Origin: Pyrenochaeta sp. MPI-SDFR-AT-0127
Lineage: Eukaryota > Ascomycota > Dothideomycetes > Pleosporales > Cucurbitariaceae
Direction of reading: 5' to 3'
NCBI GenBank assembly: GCA_020747015.1
Contig: JAGTJM010000001.1
Location: 682,001 to 746,000 of the forward strand
DNA: 64,000 bases
In this document: piece after piece, positions 11,622 through 23,536 of the stretch
How the letters are laid out: each line of letters starts with the position of its first letter
Position numbering within the stretch: the first letter of the stretch is position 1
Made by a program: the position numbers and the translations under genes
The notes under the pieces: generated by a model
Databases searched by the model: none
The model's input: only the letters and a program-made list of their open reading frames with translations
Told to the model about the DNA's origin: nothing

Positions 11622-12887
11622 TTACATACCAGGCAGTGACTTGAGCCCTATCGCACAACAAAATCAGTATTGGTAATCGTGGCACGGCAGTACAGGGCGA
11701 CTTACATCCATCGAGATTCTCATTGATGGCACTCTTGACAGCGCACTTATTCATGGCAGCCACGCCCTGACTCTTGAGTGGCCGGCCATTCTCACAAGCC
11801 TGGAACATGCAGCTTGAATCCATGGCTTTTTGCAGCGAGTCGTCCTTCCAGCCAAAGAGGTAGTCGGCATGTGTGCCATAGCCCTTGTTGTCGTTGTAGC
11901 TGAGGAAGAAGGGGTTGGAGCCATCCTTGGGCCACATTTTGTCAAACTGTGTTGTATCCCAGAGGGTCTCGTATGCAACCTGGGCCATGCGGACTGGATG
12001 AGACTTGGGGCAAGGGCCAGCGGGCTGAAATGCTTCTTTGGCCGTGTTAAACATGTGGTCTTGGTGGTTTGGCGAGTCAACGTTCTTGCCGTCCCAGCAT
12101 CTGCGATGATTGTTTAGTGAAGCCTACATGTAGACTGGGGCAAAGGCTACGTACGACGGGAAATGGTGGACCGCTGCAAGACAGGTAGCATGGAGTTAGT
12201 GTGAGTCTTGCATTCAAGTTGCACATAGATGCTTACTCATGATGCCGCCTTTGCAAGACTTGGTTGGGAAATCAGGTAGCTCAGGGAAGCGCGTTCCCTT
12301 GTCTTGCAAACAGACGAAGCGGAGGCCTGGGTGCTTCTTTGCGTCTTCAACCGTGTTGGTGGTTGGTGAGCCCACCGTCATGCGAAAGCCCTAGCCCTAT
12401 CAGTATTTCCGATTCAGGCGAAAGCCCGAGTGTCTAACCTTCGGGAAGGCGGTAATCTTTTGATTACCGTTTGAGTTGAAGTCTTGCTGGGTGTAATAGA
12501 TAGTCATCCCACCATTGATGCCATTTGGCAAGGCAGTGTTCTGCATGATGGGCACGCGCTTATAGCTGCCGTTCTCATGCCTGAAGAACATGGCAGCGGT
12601 CCAGTAGTTGCTGTCACTGTTTAGCACAGGCTTCAATCTTTGCGATACGTTCCTGTCTACCTGAAATCTTCGGAGAAAGTGCAAGTTGTGCAGCTAGCCA
12701 CTTCACCGGGATCCTTGTCCATGGTGGCGTTGAAGGCATTTCCACCAACAATCTGGTGGACATGTGCAGATGGGAGTTTGCCAGGTTCGACCAGAGGATC
12801 GAGACGCTGGATGCTCAGCGTCGAGCAGCCAAAACGTAGGGCAGCCTGTGCAGGCGCAACGAGTGCGGCGATCTGATACAGCTTCAT
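11622..12887 (-). CDS. Secreted DUF1996 protein
   Basis: Secreted fungal protein of the DUF1996 family; the biochemical role is not established. Starts at 12887 with a signal peptide (MKLYQIAALVAPAQAALRFG). Six exons can be joined. Exon 1 ends FSEDF at GTAGAC; then come exons SNYWTAAMFFRHENGSYKRV..., GFRMTVGSP..., a very short exon (TVHHFP), CWDGKNVDSPNHQDHMF..., and a tiny last exon coding GLKSLPGM and the stop at 11622-11624. Family landmarks are present: the HVHQIVGGNAF block, SNYWTA, TIYYTQ, RFVCLQ, PSCWDGKN, SPNHQDH and the C-terminal NLDGW. Cysteines of the mature protein probably form disulphides. No extra C-terminal WSC or anchor domain was seen. Without the last intron the frame would add an unrelated tail to 11554, so the spliced end is preferred. 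Confidence 0.9.
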
Positions 12888-14304
12888 GGTTCACCAGCAA
12901 ATCAAGATATGTCTCAACGAGAGTACAGAGGCTGAACGATACAAGCGACGGGGCAGAACTGTCAACTTAAGTCCCCTCCTGGAAAACACTTCGATATCAT
13001 GAAATCTTGTCGCCACCCCTGATACATGAAGTTCCAAGGAGGACGTGGTGTTTGGCGCGCTTTATCCATTGATTAACCATATCAGCGCGAACCAATGAAT
13101 GCCTCCTCTCTCCAGCTTCTCCCCGCGCAGCTGGCGAAACAAAGACAGAATAGCTTGATCGCGACTATTAATCTAAGCATTCGGCACTTGCTGCTCGCGT
13201 AAATGTCCGAGAAGCACGGCACTTACTTTTCGTTTGGCTGGGGCACGTGGGTTTGGGACACCCGTTGTACAAAAAGCCATGCCCTCGATACTAGCTGAGG
13301 TTGCACGCGCACTATCCGGCAAATAGCGACTCGCCTCTCCAAGCCTTTGATTCTCTCAACAAACACTAATTCGATACTGATGATCCATTGATCGCGGACA
13401 CCCTGACACGCATTACTGAAATCAGCAGCATGGAGGGGTGAGGTTAGTATGCCCCTTTTGCTTGGCTAATCCAGCATACTGGGCGTTGTTGTTTATGTGA
13501 TCGAACCTATGATCACTTGGTCGTAGTCTAGCCTGTTTCCATGACACACAGAAGGGTCTTAGCAGACCGCAATCGACGTGGCAGTGTTGAAGGATGTCAG
13601 CAGCCACTGTCGTGCCAAACGCCGGGCTGACCGTCGACAAGCTACTTTCGTGGTGACGCTTTGAGAAGCAGAGAGTCCCATAGTACGAAGTATGACTTTG
13701 CTGACGGCGAGAATTAGTTCAAGTGATCACGGTATCGAAGTATTTCTTGTTGCATGGTACTTGGTGCATATGGCGTTGGAAATTGGTCAGCACTGTTTGG
13801 CAGGTGTTGTGCCTCTAAGCTGGAAATAGAAGATGGCATCTATCCACGATGCTTGGGCAAAGCAAGATTGATTACTACGACTAGAATTATCTTCACTATC
13901 TTAGCATCTAAAAGGGCATACCTAATGGATCTAAGAGCCTACATATACGAACCATTGTCCAATTCCTCTTAGTAGCTAATAAAACGCTTCGCAGTACCGT
14001 TACTTAGGCACGTAATGTGTAGAAGAAGGAGGATCAAGACCAAAAACTCCCTTCGAGTAGAGACTTGCCCTAGTTAAAGCAATGAACTGTTATTTCAGGC
14101 AAAAAGAGACAAGTGAAGAGAGTTGAGATTGTTGTATCTGTCGTGTTCTATTGGGTTTGTAAAAGGGTGGATGTCTTGAGGGGAGATTAGGCATCGATCT
14201 ATCAACACACAAACTGATTCCACCTTTGTGGTTTCGTTCCATTCAATCATCCCCATGCCCAGGTTATATCTAGCACAATCGCCTTGTGCGCCGGCACAGC
14301 AAGG
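12888..14304. other. Intergenic
   Basis: Upstream region of the DUF1996 gene, then a more A+T-rich stretch (13.7-14.25 kb). No convincing gene; short open stretches at 13422-13640 and 13754-13972 have no motif. Confidence 0.5.
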
Positions 14305-15098
14305 CTATCTAGACATCCACTTCGTTTCATTGTCACAAGCAATGGCGTCCTCATACTTATGATCGACAAGCCATTCCTTAGCATCCCGCTTGTCTGCAAA
14401 TTTCGAGTAGAATTCTTCCAAGATACTGTGAAACTCTGGAGCGATGATGAGCGGAAGTTGTAGACATCTTGGGTAGAGAAGATACCTTTGGGAGGGGTAG
14501 GCAGAGATGGCTGTAAAGTAAATTGGGAAACATTTTCTCTTCGCAGCAGAAGGTTCGTAGGGAGTACAGTTCCTAAAAGGAATTAACATTGATCAGATTA
14601 AAGAGGACCGTGTAAACCTTTTGGTATTGTGAAAATGAAAGGACGCTCAACCGATGCGCCAGTATCCACATCTTCGCAGTAGTAGTCAGTCGCCGTCCGG
14701 ATGATTTCTTGCATCAAGAACGTGTTCGGCATAAGGTTCCCTGCAATGTCGACTGCAATTGGAACTTAGTAAGCCAATCAGACATGAGTTCGAACCATAC
14801 CTAAGCAATTCGTCCAGATGTCCGCTTTCTGAGGGTCGTCCTTTGACTCTTCAGAATTTTCGTAGATGCCCAGCTGATGGCTTTGAGCCTGTCGCTCAAA
14901 CTCATATTGCTTGAAGGCTACACCAGCGTTGAGGTGCAATAGAGTGGCCGGGAAGCTGGAATAAGTAGAGAAGCCTGAATGTGTAGACCGACCGGTGAAC
15001 TGCGTTGTTCGGTCGCAATGGTGGATTGGCGCCACCACCTTGAATGGCAGAAGCTGAGCATTTGCAAACGAGATGAAGGGCCGAGCTTTTTTGAACAT
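14305..15098 (-). CDS. Tse2-like ADP-ribosyltransferase-family toxin homologue
   Basis: Intracellular protein related by sequence to the family that includes the bacterial type VI effector Tse2 (ADP-ribosyltransferase-like fold). The family has many fungal members of unknown role. Four exons: 15098-14801, 14752-14618, 14572-14486 and 14435-14305, with introns of 45-50 bases that all have GT and AG ends. All joins keep frame. Family landmarks by position: a Phe-Pro-Ala-Thr block with a following Gly-Val-Ala segment in exon 1, the MPNTFLMQE block in exon 2, the FTIPKGTVLP block across the exon 2/3 join, and a C-terminal EEFY...WLVDHKYEDAIA segment ending in Trp-Met-Ser in exon 4. About 216 residues, no signal peptide. 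A read-through frame without the last intron gives a wrong middle part. Activity and targets are not known; I saw no adjacent gene that could be called an antitoxin. Confidence 0.8.
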
Positions 15099-16347
15099 TA
15101 TTGGTGGCGACTTAGTTGAACATTACTCTGATGAAGGATTTTGGGTTAGTAGACCCGTTCGATGAACAAATTCCCAGAGAACAGGCCATAGCGTGCTGAA
15201 TAACCTGCACAACCAATGGTTGCCTTGGTGAAAGTAATGAATGGCGAAATGCAAGCATCAACCTAAGTGCAGCTTTGGCTTGTCGATATAAGAGCGCGAT
15301 GTATGTTGCAAGTAGTGAGGAGTTCATGACAACGAATCATCGTTCAAGAATGATTGCTCGTACACTAGCGCGAAGACATTTGAACGAGCAACGTGCGCTG
15401 TAATCAATGGCTTGGCGCTTCCACTGGCTGAATCGGGCATGTTCAACCCTGGTGTGATGCGAGCAACTCGCTGTTTGTATCTCTAGTCCCGATCTATACA
15501 TGAGACGAAGATGCAAAGACATGGGGACCAAAAAGAACAAAGCTCACACGTGATGGACAAGCTGTGAACGCCCCATGACCCTGAATTCCGATAGTTTGGT
15601 GTTTGTGGCGTGAGGGGCAAGAGCGAACGACGTTCGCTACAATCGATGGCTTGGCAGCTTACCTTCCTTATGAGGCAGTCGCGATTGTCGTGATCTGATA
15701 ACCTCGTTGTTGCAGCTTTGATCATGGAGCAGACATGAGATGAAAAGTATGGGGCGTGGCAGCAAAGAGCAGAGGGCCTGCATCACTCAATATACCCTGT
15801 ACTTTGCTCTCGTGCAAGTCTATGTGGACGAAAGCCTTCCTCCTTTATCGAAATGTGTCAACCAGACTGCTACGGCCAATAAAACGTAGCACCAAACAAT
15901 GGTATAACGAGTATAGAATAACAGCTCTCATACCTCACTGTGATCCAAATAGAATGGACTTTGGAATTGGGTGTCATCCCGCATTTGCCCACTTCTTTCG
16001 GTTACCCCGTTTCTAACCGTACTAGTCCTATTCAACATCTTCGACTCGGCAGTCCGCCAAACAACAGCCGCCTGGTCCCCGGAGCATGTTCTATGCTCCT
16101 CCGCGCTATATCCGCCGGCTGCGACTTACTTAGGACGCCAGATGCGTGTCAAGCGAGTGGACATCCCCGCATTCCCTGCCCCGCACTCCAACCTATGCGT
16201 CGCTAAAGGCCGCCCAAAGTCCGGCAATGACATATATTAGTCTGGTGAACTCTTTTTCTGTAGTTCAATTGTGTGTTTGTCTTCCGAATAACTTGCATTG
16301 AACTTGCTGCATCGCTCTTCAATTCCATTCTTCAGCTGGACCACAAT
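15099..16347. other. Intergenic with diverged duplication
   Basis: Upstream region of the Tse2-like gene and of the alcohol dehydrogenase gene (divergent). Short minus-strand open stretches at 15112-15725 are not supported. The main content is the duplicated segment listed separately. Confidence 0.5.
15381..15775. repeat. Diverged direct duplication, unit about 235 bp
   Basis: Two copies, about 15381-15541 and 15619-15775. Shared anchors are ATGGCTTGGC (15407 and 15646, offset 239) and ACATGAGA followed by a purine-rich stretch and ATGGGG (15498 and 15733, offset 235). The copies have diverged strongly between the anchors. Confidence 0.45.
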
Positions 16348-17582
16348 ATGTCGGATGAGATACCGAAGACTTGCAAGGCGGGGGTTGTCGCCAACGAGGG
16401 TCCGAACTTCACATTGTCAGTTGAAGATGTCCCCGTGCCTGAGCCAGGTACACACTACGTAAACTTCAGCTGCATCAACGAAACGCTTACATGCAAGAAT
16501 AGGTCCTGATGATGTCCTTATCAAACTCAACACAACGGGCATCTGCTACAGCGACATCCACTACATGCTGAACGACCTTCCACTTCCACCCATGTCAGCT
16601 TTCGGCGTAAAGTCTCCTGGCCACGAAGGTGCTGGCGTAGTCGTCAAGATTGGCTCAAACGCCAAAGGTTGGAAAGTGGGCGACCGTGCAGGTATCAAGC
16701 CCGCATATGATGCGTGTTTCAATTGTGAACTCTGCTGGACAGGGAAAGAAACGTATTGTGATGAATCACCCCAGATAGGGCTCCAGTTTCCCGGAAGCTA
16801 TCAGCAGTATGTGATTAGTCCGGCGCGGTATACGCAGCGCATTCCAGAAGGTGTAGATGACTTCGTTGCCGGGCCCATCATGTGCTCGGGCAGCACGATC
16901 TACTGTTCCCTCAAGGAGTCAGGTCTCAAACCAGGTGACTGGGCTGTATTTCCAGGCGCAGGAGGCGGCGTTGGGCACATGGGTGTACAGCTCGCTAAAG
17001 CGATGGGTATGCGCGTTGTTGGTGTTGACGGAGGAGCAGATAAGGAGGCTCTGTGCATGAAGTTAGGCTGTGAAGCATTCGTAGACTTCACCAAAGTCAA
17101 AGATGTAGCAGAGGAGGTCGTAAAGATCTGTGATGGCAAAGGCGCTCATGGCATCTTTGTTACTGCCACATCTGGCGCGGCGTACGCGAGCGCTCCCATG
17201 ATGGCCAGAATCGGAGGGAGGATCATGTGTGTTGGACTTCGTAAGTACATCCCGATATCCTTCCACGGCTCACATATTGAGAACAAATAGCGCCCGCCGG
17301 AACTGCCGTCGCAGGCGCCGACCCACTGCTTATGGTCGGCAAGAATCTCCATGTCATCGGTACCAAAGTCGGCTCACTGTATGATACTACGAAAGCCTTA
17401 GAATTCGCTGCTCGGGTAAGTCTTCTCTCAATCTTCACGAATATTCTCTACTGACTACGGCGTATCAGGGCCAACTTAAGCCAATCTACGAAGTCTTCCC
17501 TCTCGCAAAAATGCCAGACGCGGTCGAGAAGCTACGTAGCGGTAAAGTTGCAGGGCGACTGGTGGTAGACTTCAACTCATAG
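16348..17582 (+). CDS. Zinc-dependent alcohol dehydrogenase (MDR family)
   Basis: Cytosolic NAD(P)-dependent medium-chain alcohol dehydrogenase of the yeast ADH type, interconverting alcohols and aldehydes/ketones. Four exons: the first ends in PVPEPG at GTACAC; the second runs from PDDVLIKLN to VGL; a third from PAGTAVAGADPLL to EFAAR; the last codes GQLKPIYEVFPLAK and ends at TAG 17580-17582. Visible motifs: catalytic zinc Cys in TGICYSDIHYM, GHEGAG with the catalytic His and Glu, structural zinc cysteines CFNCELCWTGKETYC (C-x2-C-x2-C-x7-C), a third zinc ligand in PIMCSGST, and the Rossmann motif GAGGGVGHMGVQLAKAMG. The C-terminal end GKVAGRLVVDF is typical. Length about 350 residues, complete. 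Confidence 0.93.
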
Positions 17583-18355
17583 CCGGTTTCATAATTGAAT
17601 CAACTGTACATTGTTATATTTGAGACATGCTCCAATCGAAACTATTGCGGCTACGTGATGCAGTAGTGATGAGCCACGCACTTGGTCGAGCGTCAGTCCA
17701 GATTAGCCGCCTGTTTTTTTTTGAAGACATGATTCGACTCTGGGAATCAGACTCTCATAGGTCCTGCCTCCGCTTCATTTCTGCTGGTCCCATGTTTGTA
17801 GGTAGACGATACAGTATATGCGTGACTGAAAGAGAGGGGCATGGATGTCGATGAGCCTCTGATGTCCCTTATTCATCTTCTTTCAACTTTATCTTCGTAC
17901 TGTTCCACATATTTACATTTAATTTATATCTTCCCAACATCAAGGGCAATCGCCTCGCCTTATTCAGCACCTAGAGCCACTTCATCGCATTTGTAGCTGG
18001 TGAACGACGCCGAGTAAGCAAGATTTCGGCTATGGTCAGGAAGACACAAGGATTATCTGTCCAGCTGCGACCAGGAATTGATATGGGGAGATCATCAGCC
18101 ACGAGTATGAAGGAAGACGTCTCGCTCGGTCATCAGCGGGCCCATGAATTGAGCAGTCATAAGTTTCATTAGACTTTGCTAAGCATGCTAGCCCATTATT
18201 ACAGGCAGCGACAAGTTGCGCATATCCATTATCCGTCTTTTCAAACTCCTGTGTGTCCGGAAATTCCAATACTTGATGCAACTCTGATGAATTCGATACA
18301 GCGGCGGGCTTCCAATACATCCTATCCACGGCCAAAGTTCATGAACGCCTTAGTA
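17583..18355. other. Intergenic between converging genes
   Basis: 3' flanks of the alcohol dehydrogenase and kinase genes. A minus-strand open stretch at 18036-18335 sits just downstream of the kinase stop and has no motif. Confidence 0.55.
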
Positions 18356-19395
18356 CTAGTACGCGTTTTGCGGTACTTGGTAACCACCCATTTGCGCCTG
18401 TTGAGCCTGTGCCTGCGCCTGTGCCTGGAACTGAGCAAGTTCTTGCTGTCTTTGGGGGAGGTCATTGAACCATGGATGTTGAAGCGCATTTGCAGCCGAT
18501 ATCCGCATTTCTGGTCGAAGCTGGAGCATGCTGTTGAGAAGATTAAGACCGACCTGGTCGACTTGTGGAAGGATGAGGCGTAGGTCTTGGGTAGCGTAGA
18601 CGGGGAAGTTGCCCTTGTACTCAGGAAGCTGGGAAATACCGGGCCATGACCGCTCGGATGGCGTCCCCATCAACCTAAAGATTTTCTGTACTTGATCCTC
18701 GTTGGTCGTACCAGGGAACAGGGGCCGCCCAGTGTACATCTCGGCCATGATGCAGCCTGCCGACCAGATGTCGATACTTGTGTTATAAGTTCGGCTACCA
18801 AGCAAAACGTCTGGAGCGCGGTACCATAAGGTTACGACTTCGTTTGAGAAGGTATTAACTGGGATCCCAAACGCTCGTGCCAGACCAAAATCTGCCAGCT
18901 TCAATTGTCCTCGATTATTGATGAGCAGGTTCTGGGGTTTGAGGTCGCGGTGCAAGACGCGAGCGTCGTGGCAGAATGCGATTCCCTTGAGAAGTTGGTA
19001 CATGAAAGATTTGATAGTCACAGGATCCAGCGCGCCTCGGTCGCCACGCGAGTCCATGTACCTCTTCAGGTCCTTGTCCATGAACTCAAAGACCAGCATG
19101 AGTTTGTTCTCGGTATGTATCACATCATGCAGCAGTACAATGTTCTCGTGGCGGAGCTCCTTCATAAGAGAGATCTCGCGGATGGCCGTGGAGGGGGTGC
19201 CTTCCTCTGAGTCAAGGTGTATCTCCTTGAGGGCTACCAGCTCGCCTGTCTGCCGATTTCGACCCTTGAACACCTACACACGAGTGTTAGCATGTCACCG
19301 GCAAGTTTTCACATACCCAAACGTACGGTCGCATATGTTCCCTCGCCAAGCTTCTCCAGCTGCTGGAAGGAACTAGGGTGTCTCCGGTTGTCCAT
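18356..19395 (-). CDS. pho85: Pho85-type cyclin-dependent kinase
   Basis: Serine/threonine CDK of the Pho85 group, which with various cyclins controls phosphate and nutrient responses and cell cycle. Two exons: 19395-19327 and 19273-18356, 328 residues. Visible motifs in order: glycine loop LGEGTYATVFKG (ATP binding, across the splice), Lys in VALKEIHLD, the cyclin-binding helix exactly PSTAIRE, catalytic loop VLHRDLKPQNLL, DFGLARAFG, T-loop region NTFSNEVVTLWYRAPDVLLG, and SIDIWSAGCIMAEM. The C-terminus after PWFNDLPQ is a Gln/Ala-rich tail (repeated AQ) ending YQVPQNAY, as in other filamentous Pho85 proteins. The PSTAIRE helix combined with EVVTLWYRAPD (Pho85 type) separates it from Cdc28/Cdc2. 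Confidence 0.95.
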
Positions 19396-21484
19396 GGTGG
19401 GCACGATGGGGGTGATGTGGCCGTCGCTGAGATTGCGGACGCTGATAGACGAGTCGGTGCGGTTGGGGATGGCGAGAGTGCCTGCGTGGACCGGTTTGAG
19501 ACTGCCCGGGGGCGCTCGCGAAGTAAATTTGGGGTCCCAGAGGATGGCCGACGCGGTTGTGAGCTGGCTGGCAATGCGCAGAGGAGACGAAGAGCGAGAG
19601 TTGGCGGGGGCGGGAGCTGATGACGCCGTTTTGGTGAAGTGGAGAGTAAACGAGGGAAGTGGAGTTGGTTAAATAAGGCTGCAGTAGCGATAATAGGCAA
19701 AGGAGATTGATCTTCGTCGGCGCTTGTCGAGTATTCGAGGCGGCGCGAGTCGGAGTGAGTGGTTTTGGTGGGGCAAGGCAAAGGCCCAAGCGGTGGTTGG
19801 CGCCTGACTTCGCGCTTCGAACGCCCTCGACGACCTCTCGTTCTCTTATTGCCTATTGTCTTTGCTTGAGCACCATGTCAAGAAATAGCATTGAGGCTGA
19901 TAGAGCGCCCGGTCTTTTCGTCAATCCTAGCCATGGCCTCATCCGATTGGCAGGCTGTGATTAGAACAAACAGAAATACCTGTCCATTGGCCACATAGAA
20001 CACGGAGATATTTTGGAGAAGTATCTGGGCTACCAACAGCAATGTGATTATTTGAAGTGCATGATCAAAGTAAAAAGTAAAAAGGCGCCTCAGTGCGCCT
20101 CAGTGCGCCTCATCTACATTGAAGGTAAGAGGACGCCATCAAGTTTGGGTTACTTGAAGAACCACAACCACGGTATGGATCTTTGACCAAGATGTACCGA
20201 CGCCAACTTCGATTTATCATTGACCGAGATAGTTCTTCAAGAGACAGGGAGGATAGAGCTCTTATCTAGCTCTAGCTCGGCCAGTCGTAGCTTTGGTGCT
20301 TTTGCCCATTGTCATTTGCGTCGCGTTTAGAATTATCTTTCGGCTGTGTCAGTACAGCTCTTTCGTTACATCAGATTAGACTCACTACCGCACTCTTACC
20401 ACCATTCGCCATTCGTCACAGTCCTCATGCCTTTACCAAACTGCTCCTCTTCTGAGACGCCAATCAAATATATCACACCAGCTATTCGACTTCATCCGTT
20501 TATTCAGACATTCATCCGGTTATTACTTGCCTAGAGATTTAAAGCGACTATCGAGGAACAGTCATCAGAATAGGAAAAACTCGCCACTGATCTCTACACT
20601 AATTCATCAAGTAGCTGCTTGGTCACTGGCAGGCGTAGAAATCACGTTAGCCAGTCAATCCACACTTCGAAACCTACCGTCGGCTACACAAACACTCGGC
20701 CGCTACCTAGACGAACACTATCAAAATTTTGGTTATAGCACTCCAACATATGCCTCACCCTGTGTCTGTATGACAGTGATCCAATATAAAAGCAAAGAAG
20801 GCCACGCAATCATCACAGGTCCACAGCCTACTACTACGGCGATGTCTGCCGCGAACCGTTTCTAGGAGTCATGCTAGAGGGGACACCATGTCGATTTGTT
20901 GCGAGCGAGGCAAGGCACGAGGGTGAGCAAATGTATTGAAAAAAATCCCATAAGTTGTTGAGAACTATGGTGTGGGGCGCTGGACACGGAGATTTAGAAA
21001 TCCTCCCAGATGAAATCCCTGGGTACGGCTCTTGGAACCAATATCTAACGCCTTGTGCACATGATGACCAACAGGCTGGGTCGATCGACTCGTCAACTCT
21101 AATAACGAAGTCTGGCCGAGAGAAGATCCGCATTATCAATCCGATCGGATTGTTCAGCAGAAACGGCGGGTTCGGAGGTCGTCGGCTGGCGAGGAGTATC
21201 TCTTGACCGAATGGCCTCCATATGGGATCTGGATCCAGACTAAAAGCGGCTAGTAACTTATACAGTGCATTCCGAATGGTCGAGAGAAGGGAGTTTGATA
21301 TTAATTTGGCCACGTGTGGTATGTGACTTGGCTATCATGCATGCAGTACCCCTGAGAGGTTACGCGCAATTTATCATCAGGTACCAAAAAGTGTCTTCAT
21401 CGACCGTTATGATATCATTCTAGTTTTGTCTAATGTTCAGACACCATTTCTTTTACTCCATAACTTTGGTAATCTCATCCAGAT
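19396..21484. other. Two-kilobase stretch without a supported gene
   Basis: Start of this region is the kinase promoter and leader. Open stretches at 20527-20865 (plus), 20955-21206 (plus) and 20834-21313 (minus) overlap, lack domains, and could be decayed genes. Nothing is firm enough to call. Confidence 0.45.
20085..20112. repeat. 10-bp tandem repeat
   Basis: GCGCCTCAGT repeated twice plus a third partial copy. Confidence 0.8.
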
Positions 21485-23536
21485 CTAATCCCACCGTCCT
21501 GAAACCTTGTCTTGCACCCACTTTGGCACCTTGGGCCGCTTTTCCCACCCCTCCTTCCACGTATCCTTCCACCCTTCCACGCTCGCCGGCAATGCAAATA
21601 CAGCGCTAACGAACCATGTTGTCTCACCAGCTTTCAGATCCTTTCGAACAATTGGTAGCACAGTACGAGCTTCCACCAAGTTGGAATTCGCATCCGAAAG
21701 TATAACACTACCCTGCCTGAGCCCATGGTTTATCTCTGCAATCCCAACTGCACCGGTACGTGGAGATGCTGCGAAAGCGCTGGTTGCATCAGAATGTCCA
21801 CCTTCAGGTATGGAGGTGTTGAGCGTGCGAAGCGTGCCATTCCATTCGGTGAGAAGTCTACCATCCGACTCCCGCGCGCCGTAGCATGCCCACGTGCCTT
21901 CTGCGGTCATCACATCGCGGCCTGTTCTGATTCTATGCACACGTAAATGCCAATTGGGTGTATCCTCCGCTGGGGGAATCAAGTATGTAAGTACTTCGAC
22001 ATCATGCCATGGCTTCATACTTGAAACCAACACGGGCACACCGTCATGGTTCTCAATTTCCGAGTCTCCATTAAGTGCTCGTCGCATTTTCCAAAGCTCG
22101 CCACCGTCGTCAGAGAGGGCGAGGGAGGATTCGGGAACGAATTGTTCGAGCTCTTGATAGCCGGTCGAGACAGAGTATGCAAATGCAGCACTATACGCGA
22201 ACTTTCCATATTTCGCATTGGAATTCTTGATGGCGTAGTGGCAAGATTGACCACTCGAAAGAAGGAACGAATGTCCACCGCTTCGAACCACAATCTGTCG
22301 GGGATGAGGCAATGATCTGACGACTCGCTGATTAGCAAACGGATGCGGTTCTTCCTTTGCACTCCAGAATGGATGACTCTCAGGCACAGCTAGCGCGGCA
22401 AAAGCCAGCATGCACCAGTAAGGCGATTGCGGGGAATTGTAATTCTCGGCGAGGTAGTAGTTGGGGTAGGAGTAGCCAACTGTGAGCATGCCGTTGGATT
22501 GGAAAATGTCATGCTGTGTGGTCCACCATCGCAGATTTCTCAGCCAAATACCTTTCACAACGCCCCAGGACAGTGGCTCTGGCAATTCGAGATCTGCAAA
22601 TGCCACTGCGCCCCAGAAAGCCACCATTGCCCATCGGTATGTCAAAGATCTGCCAAATGTGATTGCTCGGCCTTCGGGATCGAAGTAGTGAACAAAGTCA
22701 AGTGCATACATCTTAGCTCGCTTTTTGTACTCTTCTGCCTGCGTTGGATCAATGTCTGCTGCAAGCTTTGAATATAGTAGCTGTAGATATTGGATGGCAA
22801 AGGAGCCAGAATAGTAGTCCATTTGGCGGTAATGTGCGGGTCCATCGTTCGACCATCCATCACCACGGTAGTAAGTGTTTAGCTGTTTGATGTCCTTCTC
22901 GAGTTGTTCTTTCGACCACTGAGCTCCATTCCTTTCAAGTCCGAGATTGGCGAAGACGCGGAACCACAACCTACCGACGCATCAATATTAGTATCACATT
23001 GTCCATCACTAAGAACTATGTATAGACATTGAAAGTGATTCATACCAGTTCGTATCAGGCATTTTCTTATCGTTCATACTTCCCAACCACGTCTCCACAT
23101 TTTTCTTCTGCTTGTCAGTCAACGGATCCCAAAACTCTTTGTGCGCAACGGCCAGCGTGAATCCAATTGGACACGCCTCGACCATACGCTGATCCGTATC
23201 CTCCATGTATCCCCAGAATTCTTCATTCTCTGGATCAGTCCCAGAGATCAAGCCCTGAACAAACTTATCAGTAGCATCATATTTGCTGCCTCCAGCAAGT
23301 AAGGGTGCGAGACCCCAGAGTGGGCGAGCAAAGCCTTCCACCTGGGCACCTGTTTCGTCAAATCTTGTGCCGGTGCTTCCGCATTTTACAATAGCATTTT
23401 GGGGCGAGAAGCCTTGGATGAGGGGATCCAACAATGATGCTGCAGCAGCGACTACATCCTCACGGGATTTGAGCGGATTCGTGGAGAAAGGATGTAAGGC
23501 GAAGGCCCGATTGGCGCTGGCGGACGTGGCTGTCAT
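21485..23536 (-). CDS. DUF2264 protein (alpha/alpha-barrel, carbohydrate-related)
   Basis: Protein of the DUF2264 family, thought to adopt an (alpha/alpha)6-barrel like glycoside hydrolases and lyases; the exact reaction is not shown. Two exons, 23536-23046 and 22970-21485, 658 residues, frame verified across the join (TNW/LWFRVFANLGL). Landmarks: SREDVVAAAASLLDPL, FARPLWGLAPLL, the WLWFRV block, YYRGDGWSNDGPAHYRQMDYY, FAIQYLQLLY, GRSLTYRWAMVAFWGA, and SPQSPYWCMLAFAAL. The C-terminal half is the beta-rich part. No clear signal peptide at the chosen start MTATSASANRAF; the frame extends upstream to 23596 with MQSVAFAEAILHYWIW, which I think is less likely. Divergent from the sugar transporter, 1.4 kb away. 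Confidence 0.9.

Noticed and set aside
14305..14589. Single 94-codon frame as an independent small gene
   Set aside because: It reads through an intron; the correct reading is exons 3 and 4 of the Tse2-like gene.
20834..21313. 159-codon minus-strand frame and overlapping plus-strand frames at 20527-21206
   Set aside because: No recognisable domain on either strand; could be gene remains but nothing supports one strand over the other.
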